Below are positions 15,549 through 24,524 of a DNA stretch of 64,000 bases, piece by piece. The DNA comes from Prolixibacteraceae bacterium (lineage in GTDB: Bacteria > Bacteroidota > Bacteroidia > Bacteroidales > Prolixibacteraceae), in assembly GCA_003506435.1 (NCBI GenBank), contig DOAQ01000019.1, positions 209,388 to 273,387 of the forward strand. The letters run 5' to 3'. Position 1 is the first letter of the stretch, and each line of letters opens with the position of its first letter. The notes beneath the pieces are model-generated. The model was not told the origin of the DNA, did not search any database, and saw only the letters and a list, made by a program, of their open reading frames with translations. Position numbers and translations under genes: made by a program.

Positions 15549-16244
15549 ATGAAAAAAACATCTGTCCTTTTCCTGATATGGGGATTTTGTGTAGCAACCG
15601 TTTTTTCACAGGAACAATCTATATCAAAACTAATGGAAAATTTCCATCTTTCAGCTTCCAGAGAAAAAGGGGGTATGGGAAACCAACTCGACTATTCCAA
15701 TATTCCGGGAACCCCGTTTTTTAATGACAATTTCAAAAAGGGAGAAGTTACCACTACCAGCAACACAGTTGTCAGCAACGTTCCTCTGCGCTATAATGTT
15801 TATGCTGACGAAATTGAATTTGAAGAGGAAAGTAAAAAAACGTTCTATCTCGATAAATCGACGGTAAAAAGTGTAAAAATCGGAGACTCAGAATTTATTT
15901 ACAAAGCCTATTCCATGAATAATAAGCTGGGACGTTCGTATTTCGAGGTTTTGCTTCAGGGCAAGGCAACACTATTAAAACAATACCGTGTACAATTTGA
16001 GGAGGCCAAACCGGCAAAAGCCTATGAAGATCCCACTCCTGCTCAATTTAAATCGGCAACTCCTGAATTCTATATTGCTTTTGGCGATGCAGAAGCCGAC
16101 CGGATTTCCAGTAGCAAACAATTGACGGAAATACTTTCGGATAAAAAAACGGAAGTAGCAGAATACATGAAGAAAAACAAACTAAAAATTGGTAATCAGG
16201 AAGATATTATCCGGATTATTCAATTTTATAATACTGGAAAATGA
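15549..16244 (+). CDS. Secreted protein of unknown function
   Basis: About 231 residues from ATG 15549, which starts the signal peptide MKKTSVLFLIWGFCVATVFS; the frame opens 22 codons earlier without a sensible leader. The mature part begins QEQSISKLMENF and contains beta-rich stretches and Lys/Glu-rich segments. No catalytic motif or known domain is evident to me. The upstream region carries alternative hairpins, so leader-mediated control is possible. It is not obviously linked to the fumarase gene, which has its own promoter-like box. Confidence 0.6.
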   Translation: MKKTSVLFLIWGFCVATVFSQEQSISKLMENFHLSASREKGGMGNQLDYSNIPGTPFFNDNFKKGEVTTTSNTVVSNVPLRYNVYADEIEFEEESKKTFYLDKSTVKSVKIGDSEFIYKAYSMNNKLGRSYFEVLLQGKATLLKQYRVQFEEAKPAKAYEDPTPAQFKSATPEFYIAFGDAEADRISSSKQLTEILSDKKTEVAEYMKKNKLKIGNQEDIIRIIQFYNTGK

Positions 16245-16358
16245 ACCGGAGGCTGCTTTTTTTGTTGCAATTTTCAGAAGCGCTTCTCCCGCATCTTAAA
16301 ATACTCTTAAACCTTTGCCGATAAATCAATGCAAAGGCCGCTGTTCTTTATAAATCTT

Positions 16359-16366
16359 TATATTTG
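16359..16366 (+). promoter_or_regulatory. -7 promoter element for the fumarase gene
   Basis: TATATTTG matches TAnnTTTG exactly, 55 nt before the start codon. No clear -33 TTG is present at the expected spacing. Confidence 0.45.
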
Positions 16367-16421
16367 TTTCTAATTCATTTGAAATAAAAAACACAACTAT
16401 TAACGCTCTATTTACGTCACA

Positions 16422-18026
16422 ATGTCTGAATTTTTATACCAAAAACCATTTCCAATTTTAAAGGATACAACCAATTACCGTTTGCTGACCAAAGAATTTA
16501 TTTCGATCGTTGAAGCAGATGGACGTACCATTTTAAAAGTTGCACCCGAAGGGCTTGAACTGCTGGCCAAAGAAGCATTTACCGATGTATCGTTCTACCT
16601 GCGCAGCGCCCATTTGCAAAAACTTTCCGATATTCTGAAAGACGGGGAAGCAACCGACAACGACCGTTTTGTGGCATATACCATGCTGCTAAACCAGGTG
16701 ATTTCTGCCGAAGGTGAACTACCTACCTGCCAGGACACGGGAACGGCAATTGTAATTGGTAAAAAAGGTGAAAATGTATACACCGGCGTTTCCGATGCCA
16801 AACATTTATCGAAAGGTATTTACGAAACATACCGCGACCGCAATCTCCGTTATTCACAGGTAGTACCTTTTTCGATGTTCGAAGAAAAAAACACCGGTAA
16901 CAATCTTCCTGCACAAATTGATATTTATGCAACCGAAGGAAACGAATACGAATTTTTGTTTGTAACCAAAGGCGGCGGATCGGCAAACAAAACCTATCTG
17001 TACCAGCAAACCAAATCGCTGTTGACAGAAGAAAATCTTGCAAAATTCATTAAAGAAAAAATTAAAGACCTCGGTACATCGGCATGTCCGCCTTATCATT
17101 TGGCCGTTGTAATCGGCGGAACATCAGCCGAAGCAACCCTGGCAACCGTAAAAAAAGCATCGGCTGGTTATCTCGATCATCTGCCAACTGAAGGAAATGC
17201 AGGAGGCCAGGCTTTCCGTGATCTGGAATGGGAAGCAAAAATTGAGAAGATTTGCAGGGAAAGTGGTATTGGCGCCCAGTTCGGAGGTAAATATTTCGTA
17301 CACGATGTGCGGGTAATTCGTCTGCCACGTCACGCCGCTTCGTGCCCGGTAGGTATCGGCGTAAGTTGCAGCGCCGACCGCAATATCAAAGCAAAAATCA
17401 CTGCCGACGGCATTTTCCTTGAAGAACTCGAAAAAAATCCAAAAAAATATCTTCCAAAAGAATCGCCTCACATGCAACCGGCAGTGGATATCGATTTGGA
17501 TCAACCCATGGAAGAAATACTGAAAGTACTGACTAAATATCCGCCAAAAACAAGGCTAAGCCTTTCCGGAACGATGATCGTTGCCCGCGATATGGCACAT
17601 GCCCGCATCAAACAGATGATTGACGCAGGCGAGCCAATGCCTGAATATTTTAAAAACCATCCGGTATACTATGCAGGACCGGCCAAAACGCCAAAAGGAA
17701 TGGCTTCTGGTAGTTTTGGGCCAACCACTGCGGGGCGAATGGACCCATACGTTGATGAATTTCAGAGCCTGGGCGGATCGATGATCATGGTTGCCAAAGG
17801 AAACCGCACGAAACAGGTTACCGAAGCCTGCAAAAAACACGGCGGATTTTACCTGGGCTCAATTGGCGGTCCGGCTGCAATTCTGGCGAAAGAAAATATC
17901 AAATCGGTGGAAATTGTCGATTTTGAAGAACTCGGAATGGAAGCCGTACGAAAAATCAGGGTTGAGAACTTCCCCGCCTTTATTATTGTTGATGATAAAG
18001 GAAACGACTTCTTTGATGAATTTTAG
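16422..18026 (+). CDS. fumA: Class I (iron-sulfur) fumarate hydratase
   Basis: 534 residues, the full length of FumA/FumB-type enzymes, which fuse the alpha (about 1-330) and beta (about 350-534) parts. LPTCQDTGTA (about 103) supplies a cluster cysteine. RHAASCPVGIGVSCSADRN (about 305-323) carries further cysteines, consistent with a 4Fe-4S centre bound by three Cys. The C-terminal part has GPTTAGRMDPYVDEF (about 429-443) and KGNRTKQVTEACKKHGGFYL. It interconverts fumarate and malate in the citric acid cycle or reverse fermentation branch. The start MSEFLYQKPF follows a -7 box, and a strong intrinsic terminator follows the stop. Confidence 0.93.
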   Translation: MSEFLYQKPFPILKDTTNYRLLTKEFISIVEADGRTILKVAPEGLELLAKEAFTDVSFYLRSAHLQKLSDILKDGEATDNDRFVAYTMLLNQVISAEGELPTCQDTGTAIVIGKKGENVYTGVSDAKHLSKGIYETYRDRNLRYSQVVPFSMFEEKNTGNNLPAQIDIYATEGNEYEFLFVTKGGGSANKTYLYQQTKSLLTEENLAKFIKEKIKDLGTSACPPYHLAVVIGGTSAEATLATVKKASAGYLDHLPTEGNAGGQAFRDLEWEAKIEKICRESGIGAQFGGKYFVHDVRVIRLPRHAASCPVGIGVSCSADRNIKAKITADGIFLEELEKNPKKYLPKESPHMQPAVDIDLDQPMEEILKVLTKYPPKTRLSLSGTMIVARDMAHARIKQMIDAGEPMPEYFKNHPVYYAGPAKTPKGMASGSFGPTTAGRMDPYVDEFQSLGGSMIMVAKGNRTKQVTEACKKHGGFYLGSIGGPAAILAKENIKSVEIVDFEELGMEAVRKIRVENFPAFIIVDDKGNDFFDEF

Positions 18027-18048
18027 AACACTGTAACGAATAGATAGA

Positions 18049-18077
18049 GGGCGTTCCGGTTGGGATGCCCTTTTTTT
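18049..18077 (+). terminator. Intrinsic terminator of the fumarase gene
   Basis: GGGCGTTCC - GGTT - GGGATGCCC forms a nine-pair stem (including two G-U pairs) at 18049-18070, followed by seven T residues. Confidence 0.85.
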
Positions 18078-18243
18078 CGGATCACTGTATTGATGAGTAT
18101 TCATATAAATACAATTTATTAATGGAATATCAATATTCTTCGCAATACGACACCATTTTTGAAAAATATTTTAATAAATTCTTATATTGCACCCCGAGAA
18201 ACTTACAAATCATTATTCAACACAATCCATTAAAAACATCGGA

Positions 18244-19536
18244 ATGAACCCACAGGCTGCAGAACTTAACCAGATCATTCAGGAAAAAAATCCTGTAGTT
18301 TTCGAATTGTTATCAGAGCGGGGAAAAAATATTTTCTTCCCCAAAAAAGGAATTCTCGGACAAACAGCAGATGCCAAAGGCACCAAAATAAATGCAACGA
18401 TCGGCGCCGCCATTGAAGACGATGGTTCGCCTATGCGACTGGAAGCCATTGCATCAAAAATCAATCTCGATCCGTCGCTGGTATTTCCTTATGCCCCAAG
18501 CTTCGGAAGACCCGATATCCGTGCCAAATGGAAAAGTATGATGTACGAAAAGAACCCATCGATGGCAGGGAAAGAATTAAGTCTTCCGATCGTGACCAAC
18601 GCACTCACACACGGTATCAGCATGGCCGGTTACATGTTTCTGGATGAAGGCGAAAAATTCATCGTTTCCGACCTATTCTGGGGCAACTATAACCTTACTC
18701 TTACCAATGCATTCGGGGCAACTGCCGATAAATTCAATCTGTTCAAAAACGGCGGTTTCGATACCGAAGCCTTTCGTTCCAAGCTGGAAGAAGGCGGCAT
18801 CGGCAAAAAGGTAGTTATACTGAATTTTCCAAACAACCCGTCAGGTTACACTCCAACGGTTGAAGAAAGCAAAGCGATTGTTCAGGTGATCCGCGAATCG
18901 GCAGAAAAAGGCAACAAACTGGTTATTATGACTGACGATGCTTATTTTGGACTGGTTTTCGAAGAAGGCATTGCGCAGGAAAGTATTTTTGCCGACCTGT
19001 GCGACCTGCATACCAATGTTCTGGCAGTTAAGATTGATGGCCCAACGAAAGAAGATTACGTATGGGGCTTCCGTGTCGGATTTATAACCTACGGCATAAA
19101 AGGCGGCGATGCAGCTTTGTATTCAGCGCTTGAAAACAAAACAGCAGGAGCTATCCGCGGAAATATTTCCAACTCGGCCAACATCTCGCAGTCGTTGTTG
19201 CTTCAGGCATTCAGCAATCCTGAATACCATCAGCAAAAACAAGCCAAGTACAACATCATGAAAGAACGCTACGAGGCAGTAAAAGAAGCTTTAAAAGAAG
19301 AGAAATACAGCACATATTTCATGGCGCTTCCTTACAATTCAGGCTATTTCATGTGCGTAAAACTAGCCGAAGGAATCGACGGAGAGGAACTGCGCCATTT
19401 ACTGATCAGTAAATACAGTATTGGAATTATCAACCTGAGCAATATCATTCGCGTGGCGTTTGCAGCCGTTGCCGCAAAAGACATGAAAGCGTTGTTCGAA
19501 GGAATTTACAATGCCTGCAAGGAGTGCAAAAAATAG
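18244..19536 (+). CDS. PLP-dependent class I/II aminotransferase
   Basis: About 430 residues from ATG 18244 (MNPQAAELNQ). The frame opens 19 codons earlier, but that extension is not protein-like. Fold-type I features are visible: NFPNNPSGYTPT (about 198-209) containing the conserved Asn-Pro segment, MTDDAYFGLVF (about 235) with the PLP-contacting Asp and Tyr, and a Lys in AVKIDGPTKEDYVWGFRVGF (about 261-280) as the likely Schiff-base site followed by the conserved Arg. The N-terminus differs from classic aspartate aminotransferases, so the amino acid substrate is uncertain. It is monocistronic, between two terminators. Confidence 0.85.
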   Translation: MNPQAAELNQIIQEKNPVVFELLSERGKNIFFPKKGILGQTADAKGTKINATIGAAIEDDGSPMRLEAIASKINLDPSLVFPYAPSFGRPDIRAKWKSMMYEKNPSMAGKELSLPIVTNALTHGISMAGYMFLDEGEKFIVSDLFWGNYNLTLTNAFGATADKFNLFKNGGFDTEAFRSKLEEGGIGKKVVILNFPNNPSGYTPTVEESKAIVQVIRESAEKGNKLVIMTDDAYFGLVFEEGIAQESIFADLCDLHTNVLAVKIDGPTKEDYVWGFRVGFITYGIKGGDAALYSALENKTAGAIRGNISNSANISQSLLLQAFSNPEYHQQKQAKYNIMKERYEAVKEALKEEKYSTYFMALPYNSGYFMCVKLAEGIDGEELRHLLISKYSIGIINLSNIIRVAFAAVAAKDMKALFEGIYNACKECKK

Positions 19537-19560
19537 AAATACAATAGCTTATAATCGAAG

Positions 19561-19591
19561 AGAAGGCAATCGAAAGGTTGCCTCTTTTTTT
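19561..19591 (+). terminator. Intrinsic terminator of the aminotransferase gene
   Basis: AGGCAATC - GAAA - GGTTGCCT (19564-19583) forms an 8-bp stem with a GAAA tetraloop, followed by CTTTTTTT. Confidence 0.88.
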
Positions 19592-19740
19592 GAATTGATC
19601 TGATTTGTGTTGATGAACTTGCCCGTATTCATTTTTACGCATCGGTAAAAACCGCCTTCCTTTAAAAAATTCATCTGATTCCTCAGTATAAAACATACAA
19701 CTTTGACTCTCTTCCAACAGATAATTTTTCGTTTAATTCC

Positions 19741-19748
19741 TATTTTTG
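19741..19748 (+). promoter_or_regulatory. -7 promoter element for the FAD/Fe-S dehydrogenase gene
   Basis: TATTTTTG matches TAnnTTTG, 16 nt before the start codon at 19765, implying a very short leader. Confidence 0.4.
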
Positions 19749-19764
19749 TTGAAACCCGATTTAT

Positions 19765-22683
19765 ATGAAAACAAACGATCCGTTTTATAAACTAAAATCG
19801 CAACTCGAAGGCGACGTTTATACTGACAATGTCCAGAAGATTATTTATGCAACCGATGCCTCGTCGTACCGCGAAATCCCGGAAGCCGTTTGCAAACCAA
19901 AAAATAAAAACGATATTCTGAAGATTCTCGCTTTTGCAAAGGAAAACGGTTCGTCAATCATCCCGCGTGGAGCCGGTACTTCGCTGGCCGGGCAGGTCGT
20001 TGGCAGCGGTATTGTGGTTGACATTTCGAAATACATGAACCGGATTTTGACTTTCAGCAAAGAGGAAAAATGGATAGAAGTTGAACCCGGTGTTGTTTTG
20101 GGCGAACTCAACCAGTTCCTTGCTCCGCACGGATTGCAGTTTGGCCCCGAAACATCGACTGCCAACCGCTGCACAATGGCCGGAATGCTGGGAAACAATT
20201 CCTGCGGTTTGCATTCGCTGGTTTACGGAAGCGTCCGCGAACATGTACTGGAAGCGGATGTCGTCCTTTCCGACGGATCGGAAACGGCATTTAAAGCGCT
20301 CAGCAAAACAGAATTTGAAGAAAAATGCAATGGTCCGGAAAGTTTGCTCGAAGCAAAAATTTACCGGAATATCCGCGACATCCTTTCCCACCCGATCAAT
20401 CAGGAAAAAATAAGAAACGGTTTCCCCGACCCGAAAGTCAGGAGAAGAAACAACGGCTATGCCATTGATGTATTGCTCGAATCGGAGGTTTTCACCGAAG
20501 GAGGCGAAAAATTCAATTTCTGCAAATTACTGGCCGGATCAGAAGGAACACTGACTTTTGTTACAAAAATCCGGCTAAACCTGATTCCCCTGCCTCCCAA
20601 ATACAAAGGACTGGTTTGCGCCCATTTCAATACTTTGGAAGAAGCTTTCCGGGGGAATATTGTGGCTCTTCGCCATCAGCCCGATGCCATTGAAATGATG
20701 GACGACATCATTATGGATTGCACGAAAGAAAATATAGAGCAGCGGAAAAATCGCTTTTTCATCGAAGGCGACCCGAAAGCGATGTTAATGATTGAGTTTT
20801 CAGACAATTCGGAAGAAAAAATCAGGGAACGGGCCCAAAAACTGGAACAAGATATGCGAGCTGCGGGATACGGGTATCATTTTCCGCTGGTCACCGGGGA
20901 GGCCAACATAAAAAAAGTGTGGGCATTGCGCACTGCCGGCCTCGGCCTGCTTTCAAATATTCCCGGAGATAAACGAAGCACCACCGTTATTGAAGATACC
21001 GCCGTTGCCCCCGATTATCTGCCCGAATACATAGCCGAATTCCAGGAACTTCTTGAAAAATATAAACTGAACTGTGTTTTCTATGCCCATATCGCAACCG
21101 GCGAACTCCATCTTCGTCCTTTGCTGAATTTAAAAGACCCGGCCGACGTTGAAATTTATCACAGTCTGGCAAAAGATGTGGCAGCACTGGTAAAAAAATA
21201 CAGAGGGTCGCTCAGTGGTGAGCATGGCGACGGGCGTTTGCGCGGTGAATTCATCCCGTTTATGCTGGGCGAACACAACTACGAATTGATCAAACAACTG
21301 AAAAAAACATGGGACCCGGATATTGTTTTCAATCCCGGAAAAATTATTGATACGCCGCCTATCACCGAAAGTCTGCGATACCTTGTTGGCCAGCCGGTTC
21401 CCGACCCGGAAACTATTTTCAATTTTTCAGGAGAACAAGGGCTGTTGCGCGCCATTGAAAAATGCAACGGCTCGGCCGACTGCCGTAAATCGGAACTGGC
21501 CGGTGGAAGTATGTGCCCAAGTTTTATGGCTACCCGTGACGAAGACAAAACCACCCGAGGGCGGGCCAACATATTGCGCGAATTTCTTACCCGTTCAGAA
21601 AAAGCGAACCGCTTCGACCATGACGAAATTTACCGGGTGATGGATTTGTGCCTTTCGTGTAAAGCCTGCAAGTCTGAATGCCCGTCGAATGTAGACATGG
21701 CCAAGTTCAAAGCCGAATTTTTGCAGCATTATTACGATCTGCATGGTATTCCGTTACGATCAAGACTGATCGCGTATTTGCCGCAGATCAACCAATTGGG
21801 GATGGTATTTCGCCCCGTTACCAACCTGCTCACGGCAAACAGCCTGTTTAAAAAAGCAATTGGTTTTGCCCCACAAAGGCATATTCCTGCCTTATCGAAA
21901 CTCAGCCTGCGGAAATGGTATGGCAAAAGCTCCGGCAACGGCCAATTTCCAAATGGAAAAGTGTACCTGTATGCTGACGAATTTACCAACTACAACGAAA
22001 GCGACATCGGCATAAAAGCCATTCTGCTGCTAAATAAACTGGGCTACGAAGTGGCCATTCCAAAAACAAGGGAAAGTGGCCGCACGTACCTGTCGAAAGG
22101 ATTGGTGCGCACGGCAAAGAAAATTGCCACACAAAATATTCTATTACTGAAAGATCTGATTTCAGAAGAAACTCCGCTGATCGGTATCGAGCCGTCAGCC
22201 ATCCTTTCGTTTCGTGACGAATATCCAGAACTGGTTGATCCGGTATACATTGAAACCAGCCGAAAACTGGCAGTGAACAGCTTGTTGTTCGAAGAATTTA
22301 TCATTCGTGAAATCGGGAAAGGAAAAATAAGCAGCCATTCGTTTACCAAAGAAAACAGGCAAATAAAGATACATGGCCACTGTCAGCAAAAATCCATTGC
22401 CTCTACTCTTCCGACCCGGCAAATGCTGGAACTTCCGGAGAATTATTCAGTAACAGAAATTACCAGCGGCTGCTGTGGAATGGCCGGTTCGTTCGGATAC
22501 GAAAAAGAACATTACGAATTGAGCATGAGTATCGGAGAACTGGTACTTTTCCCGGAGGTACGAAAAGCAACAACAGATGTTTTAATAGCTGCACCGGGAA
22601 CTTCGTGCCGCCATCATATCGCCGACGGAACCGGGAAAAAAGCATATCATCCGGTTGAGATTTTGTACGGGGCACTTGTCTAA
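19765..22683 (+). CDS. FAD-linked oxidase fused to Fe-S/CCG-domain protein (GlcD-GlcF/YdiJ-like 2-hydroxyacid dehydrogenase)
   Basis: 972 residues in two halves. The first (about 1-540) is a PCMH-type FAD-binding oxidase: IIPRGAGTSLAGQVVGSGIV (about 66-85), GPETSTANRCTMAGMLGNNS (about 130-149) and LSGEHGDGRLRGEF (about 486). The second half has a ferredoxin-like region with CLSCKACKSECPSN (about 631-644), an upstream SMCPSF cysteine, and a C-terminal heterodisulfide-type segment with GCCGMAGSFGYEKEH. This matches single-chain D-lactate or 2-hydroxyacid/2-hydroxyglutarate dehydrogenases of the YdiJ type that pass electrons to the quinone pool. Which hydroxyacid is used cannot be read. Its last 4 nt overlap the end of the convergent membrane-protein gene. 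Confidence 0.88.
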   Translation: MKTNDPFYKLKSQLEGDVYTDNVQKIIYATDASSYREIPEAVCKPKNKNDILKILAFAKENGSSIIPRGAGTSLAGQVVGSGIVVDISKYMNRILTFSKEEKWIEVEPGVVLGELNQFLAPHGLQFGPETSTANRCTMAGMLGNNSCGLHSLVYGSVREHVLEADVVLSDGSETAFKALSKTEFEEKCNGPESLLEAKIYRNIRDILSHPINQEKIRNGFPDPKVRRRNNGYAIDVLLESEVFTEGGEKFNFCKLLAGSEGTLTFVTKIRLNLIPLPPKYKGLVCAHFNTLEEAFRGNIVALRHQPDAIEMMDDIIMDCTKENIEQRKNRFFIEGDPKAMLMIEFSDNSEEKIRERAQKLEQDMRAAGYGYHFPLVTGEANIKKVWALRTAGLGLLSNIPGDKRSTTVIEDTAVAPDYLPEYIAEFQELLEKYKLNCVFYAHIATGELHLRPLLNLKDPADVEIYHSLAKDVAALVKKYRGSLSGEHGDGRLRGEFIPFMLGEHNYELIKQLKKTWDPDIVFNPGKIIDTPPITESLRYLVGQPVPDPETIFNFSGEQGLLRAIEKCNGSADCRKSELAGGSMCPSFMATRDEDKTTRGRANILREFLTRSEKANRFDHDEIYRVMDLCLSCKACKSECPSNVDMAKFKAEFLQHYYDLHGIPLRSRLIAYLPQINQLGMVFRPVTNLLTANSLFKKAIGFAPQRHIPALSKLSLRKWYGKSSGNGQFPNGKVYLYADEFTNYNESDIGIKAILLLNKLGYEVAIPKTRESGRTYLSKGLVRTAKKIATQNILLLKDLISEETPLIGIEPSAILSFRDEYPELVDPVYIETSRKLAVNSLLFEEFIIREIGKGKISSHSFTKENRQIKIHGHCQQKSIASTLPTRQMLELPENYSVTEITSGCCGMAGSFGYEKEHYELSMSIGELVLFPEVRKATTDVLIAAPGTSCRHHIADGTGKKAYHPVEILYGALV

Positions 22684-23339
22684 ACCAAAAACGTAGTATT
22701 ATTCTCCTCGTTTAAAACGGACTGGTACATGCTGGCGAAACTCGCATGAATCCACATCAGCGCCGGAAAAATACCGACAATAAAACAAATGAGCCCGCCA
22801 ATTATAATGAAAAATGAAAGAATGCCCATCCAGAAGATTTTCCACGAATGACCGCGGGTCATCCGCCAGCTTTCTTCCAGCGCTTTGATCGGATCAAGAT
22901 TTTTATCCATCACCAGATAAGAAACAAATGAAAACCGCACAGCACAAATAATTCCGGGAATAATAAAAAAGATAAAGCCGAGAATGGTCAAAGTTACAGC
23001 CAGAAGATTTGCAAAAACAATATCGAAATATTTAAAAAATCCATTGAATATATCTTTAAAATCAATTTCCTCTCCTCGGACAGCCTGTAAATAGAGATAC
23101 TGTGCGCCGTATTTAATAACCGGCAGAAAAAATATGGAATACAAGAGGACAAAAAAACCGAACATCACCTTTATAAAAGAAAAACTCTCGATTTTAAAGC
23201 TCGACTGAGGCCCATTAAAAATTCCGACAATAACAACGATTAGAAATATTTGCAGGAAATATTCTTTCATTATTTCCCAGCCGTAGCTGAAACAATTTGA
23301 AATACCAGGTTTGATGGTGTAAAATGGTTCTTCTTTCAT
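22680..23339 (-). CDS. Polytopic membrane protein (DUF975/YciC-like)
   Basis: 219 residues with about six hydrophobic segments. The motif FIIPGIICAVRFSFVSYLVM followed by ALEESWRMTRGHSWKIF (about 155-171) is shared by YciC- and DUF975-like membrane proteins, whose role is unknown. It is convergent with the dehydrogenase gene (4-nt overlap) and divergent from a membrane-bound LuxR-type regulator. The 134-nt gap between them contains a 14-bp inverted repeat, so the regulator may control it. Confidence 0.7.
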   Translation of the reverse strand: MKEEPFYTIKPGISNCFSYGWEIMKEYFLQIFLIVVIVGIFNGPQSSFKIESFSFIKVMFGFFVLLYSIFFLPVIKYGAQYLYLQAVRGEEIDFKDIFNGFFKYFDIVFANLLAVTLTILGFIFFIIPGIICAVRFSFVSYLVMDKNLDPIKALEESWRMTRGHSWKIFWMGILSFFIIIGGLICFIVGIFPALMWIHASFASMYQSVLNEENNTTFLV

Positions 23340-23396
23340 CGTCTTTATTTTTATAATTCTGAGTCAAATCTATACTATGATTTTATAATATCTGCA

Positions 23397-23435
23397 ATAC
23401 TAAAGTTGGAAAAACAAAAAATCCTACTTTAGTAT
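23397..23435. promoter_or_regulatory. Operator-like inverted repeat between divergent genes
   Basis: ATACTAAAGTTGGA (23397-23410) and TCCTACTTTAGTAT (23422-23435) are inverted copies with a single mismatch, separated by 11 nt of mostly A. The arm centres are about 25 bp apart. It sits between the YciC-like membrane protein and the LuxR-type regulator and is a plausible binding site for the latter. Confidence 0.55.
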
Positions 23436-23473
23436 GTACCTTTAAATCATTAATTTTTTTGAATTTCGGGCCG

Positions 23474-24430
23474 ATGCAATTTTTCCTGTACATACTCACA
23501 TTCGGACTTTCTATCGGACTTTGTGCAATCGGGGTGACAACCTCCTATCGCATGAAACTGGTTTTTCCTGAAAATCATTTTTCGAGCCTTTTCTACTTTC
23601 AGGCGTTTTCGTTCATCTACGGTTTTTACGGCATCTGGGGAATCATAATCAGCAAACTGATTATGAATAATTTATCGATATCCGAAAACATCATCGAAAA
23701 TATTATTTTGCTTTTTCCTTTCCTGGGTATCCCTTTTTTAATTGCATCGTGGTACCTGCAACTAATATTTACCTTTGAACTAAAATCGATAAAGACACCC
23801 CGTTATTTTCCAATTCTGTTTTTTTCGGTCTTTTCGCTTGCTTTTTTAGGCGCCGGGCTTCTGTTTAAATATTTTCTGGATGGAAATATCTCAATAAACC
23901 TGAACGATATTATCAAATCAATTCTTTTGCTGAATTTGCTGATTTCCGTATCATCCGGTTTTTTACTGATTGTAATACCACGCAGGTCGGTCGTGCCGGT
24001 AGATTTTTTGCGCCGGATAGCCCTAATTTTTATATTGGCTCCGTTTTCGTTGATTATTTTCTATTTCTTGTCAGGTTCGTTCGCTCTAGCCGGAATATTC
24101 TTTGTGTTGTTTTATTTCATTACTCCGGCATTGGTTTCAGCACTATTCTTCCTGAACGAAAAACCAGCGTCAGTCCGGCCTCAGCATTTCGACTCATTAT
24201 TGAGTTTATGTCGCGAATTCGGTATTTCGAACCGCGAATGTGAAATTATCAGGGAAATATGTGACGGAAAATCGAACCGTGAGATTTCAGAAAGATTATT
24301 TATTAGCCTGCAAACCGTGAAAGACCACAGTCACCGCATTTATTCAAAAACCGGCGTTTCGAGCCGGGTGCAACTTGTAAACCTGGTAAATGAAAAGATA
24401 AAACCAGGGCCGACGCCTGTTAAGCCCTGA
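23474..24430 (+). CDS. Membrane-bound LuxR-family transcriptional regulator
   Basis: About 318 residues from ATG 23474; a TTG five codons earlier is possible. Roughly the first 220 residues contain seven hydrophobic segments. The C-terminal 70 form a LuxR/GerE helix-turn-helix: GISNRECEIIREICDGKSNR, then EISERLFISLQTVKDHSHRI. No receiver domain is present, so signals are likely sensed within the membrane and passed directly to the DNA-binding part. The operator-like repeat just upstream suggests self-control and control of the divergent membrane-protein gene. Confidence 0.85.
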   Translation: MQFFLYILTFGLSIGLCAIGVTTSYRMKLVFPENHFSSLFYFQAFSFIYGFYGIWGIIISKLIMNNLSISENIIENIILLFPFLGIPFLIASWYLQLIFTFELKSIKTPRYFPILFFSVFSLAFLGAGLLFKYFLDGNISINLNDIIKSILLLNLLISVSSGFLLIVIPRRSVVPVDFLRRIALIFILAPFSLIIFYFLSGSFALAGIFFVLFYFITPALVSALFFLNEKPASVRPQHFDSLLSLCREFGISNRECEIIREICDGKSNREISERLFISLQTVKDHSHRIYSKTGVSSRVQLVNLVNEKIKPGPTPVKP

Positions 24431-24524
24431 TTTTAAAATCGATAGCTATGAGACTCTCATTGTCTCTGTTTATTCAACAACAGAACATTCTTTTTGTTGA
24501 CGACAACGGCAAAAGAATTTTATT

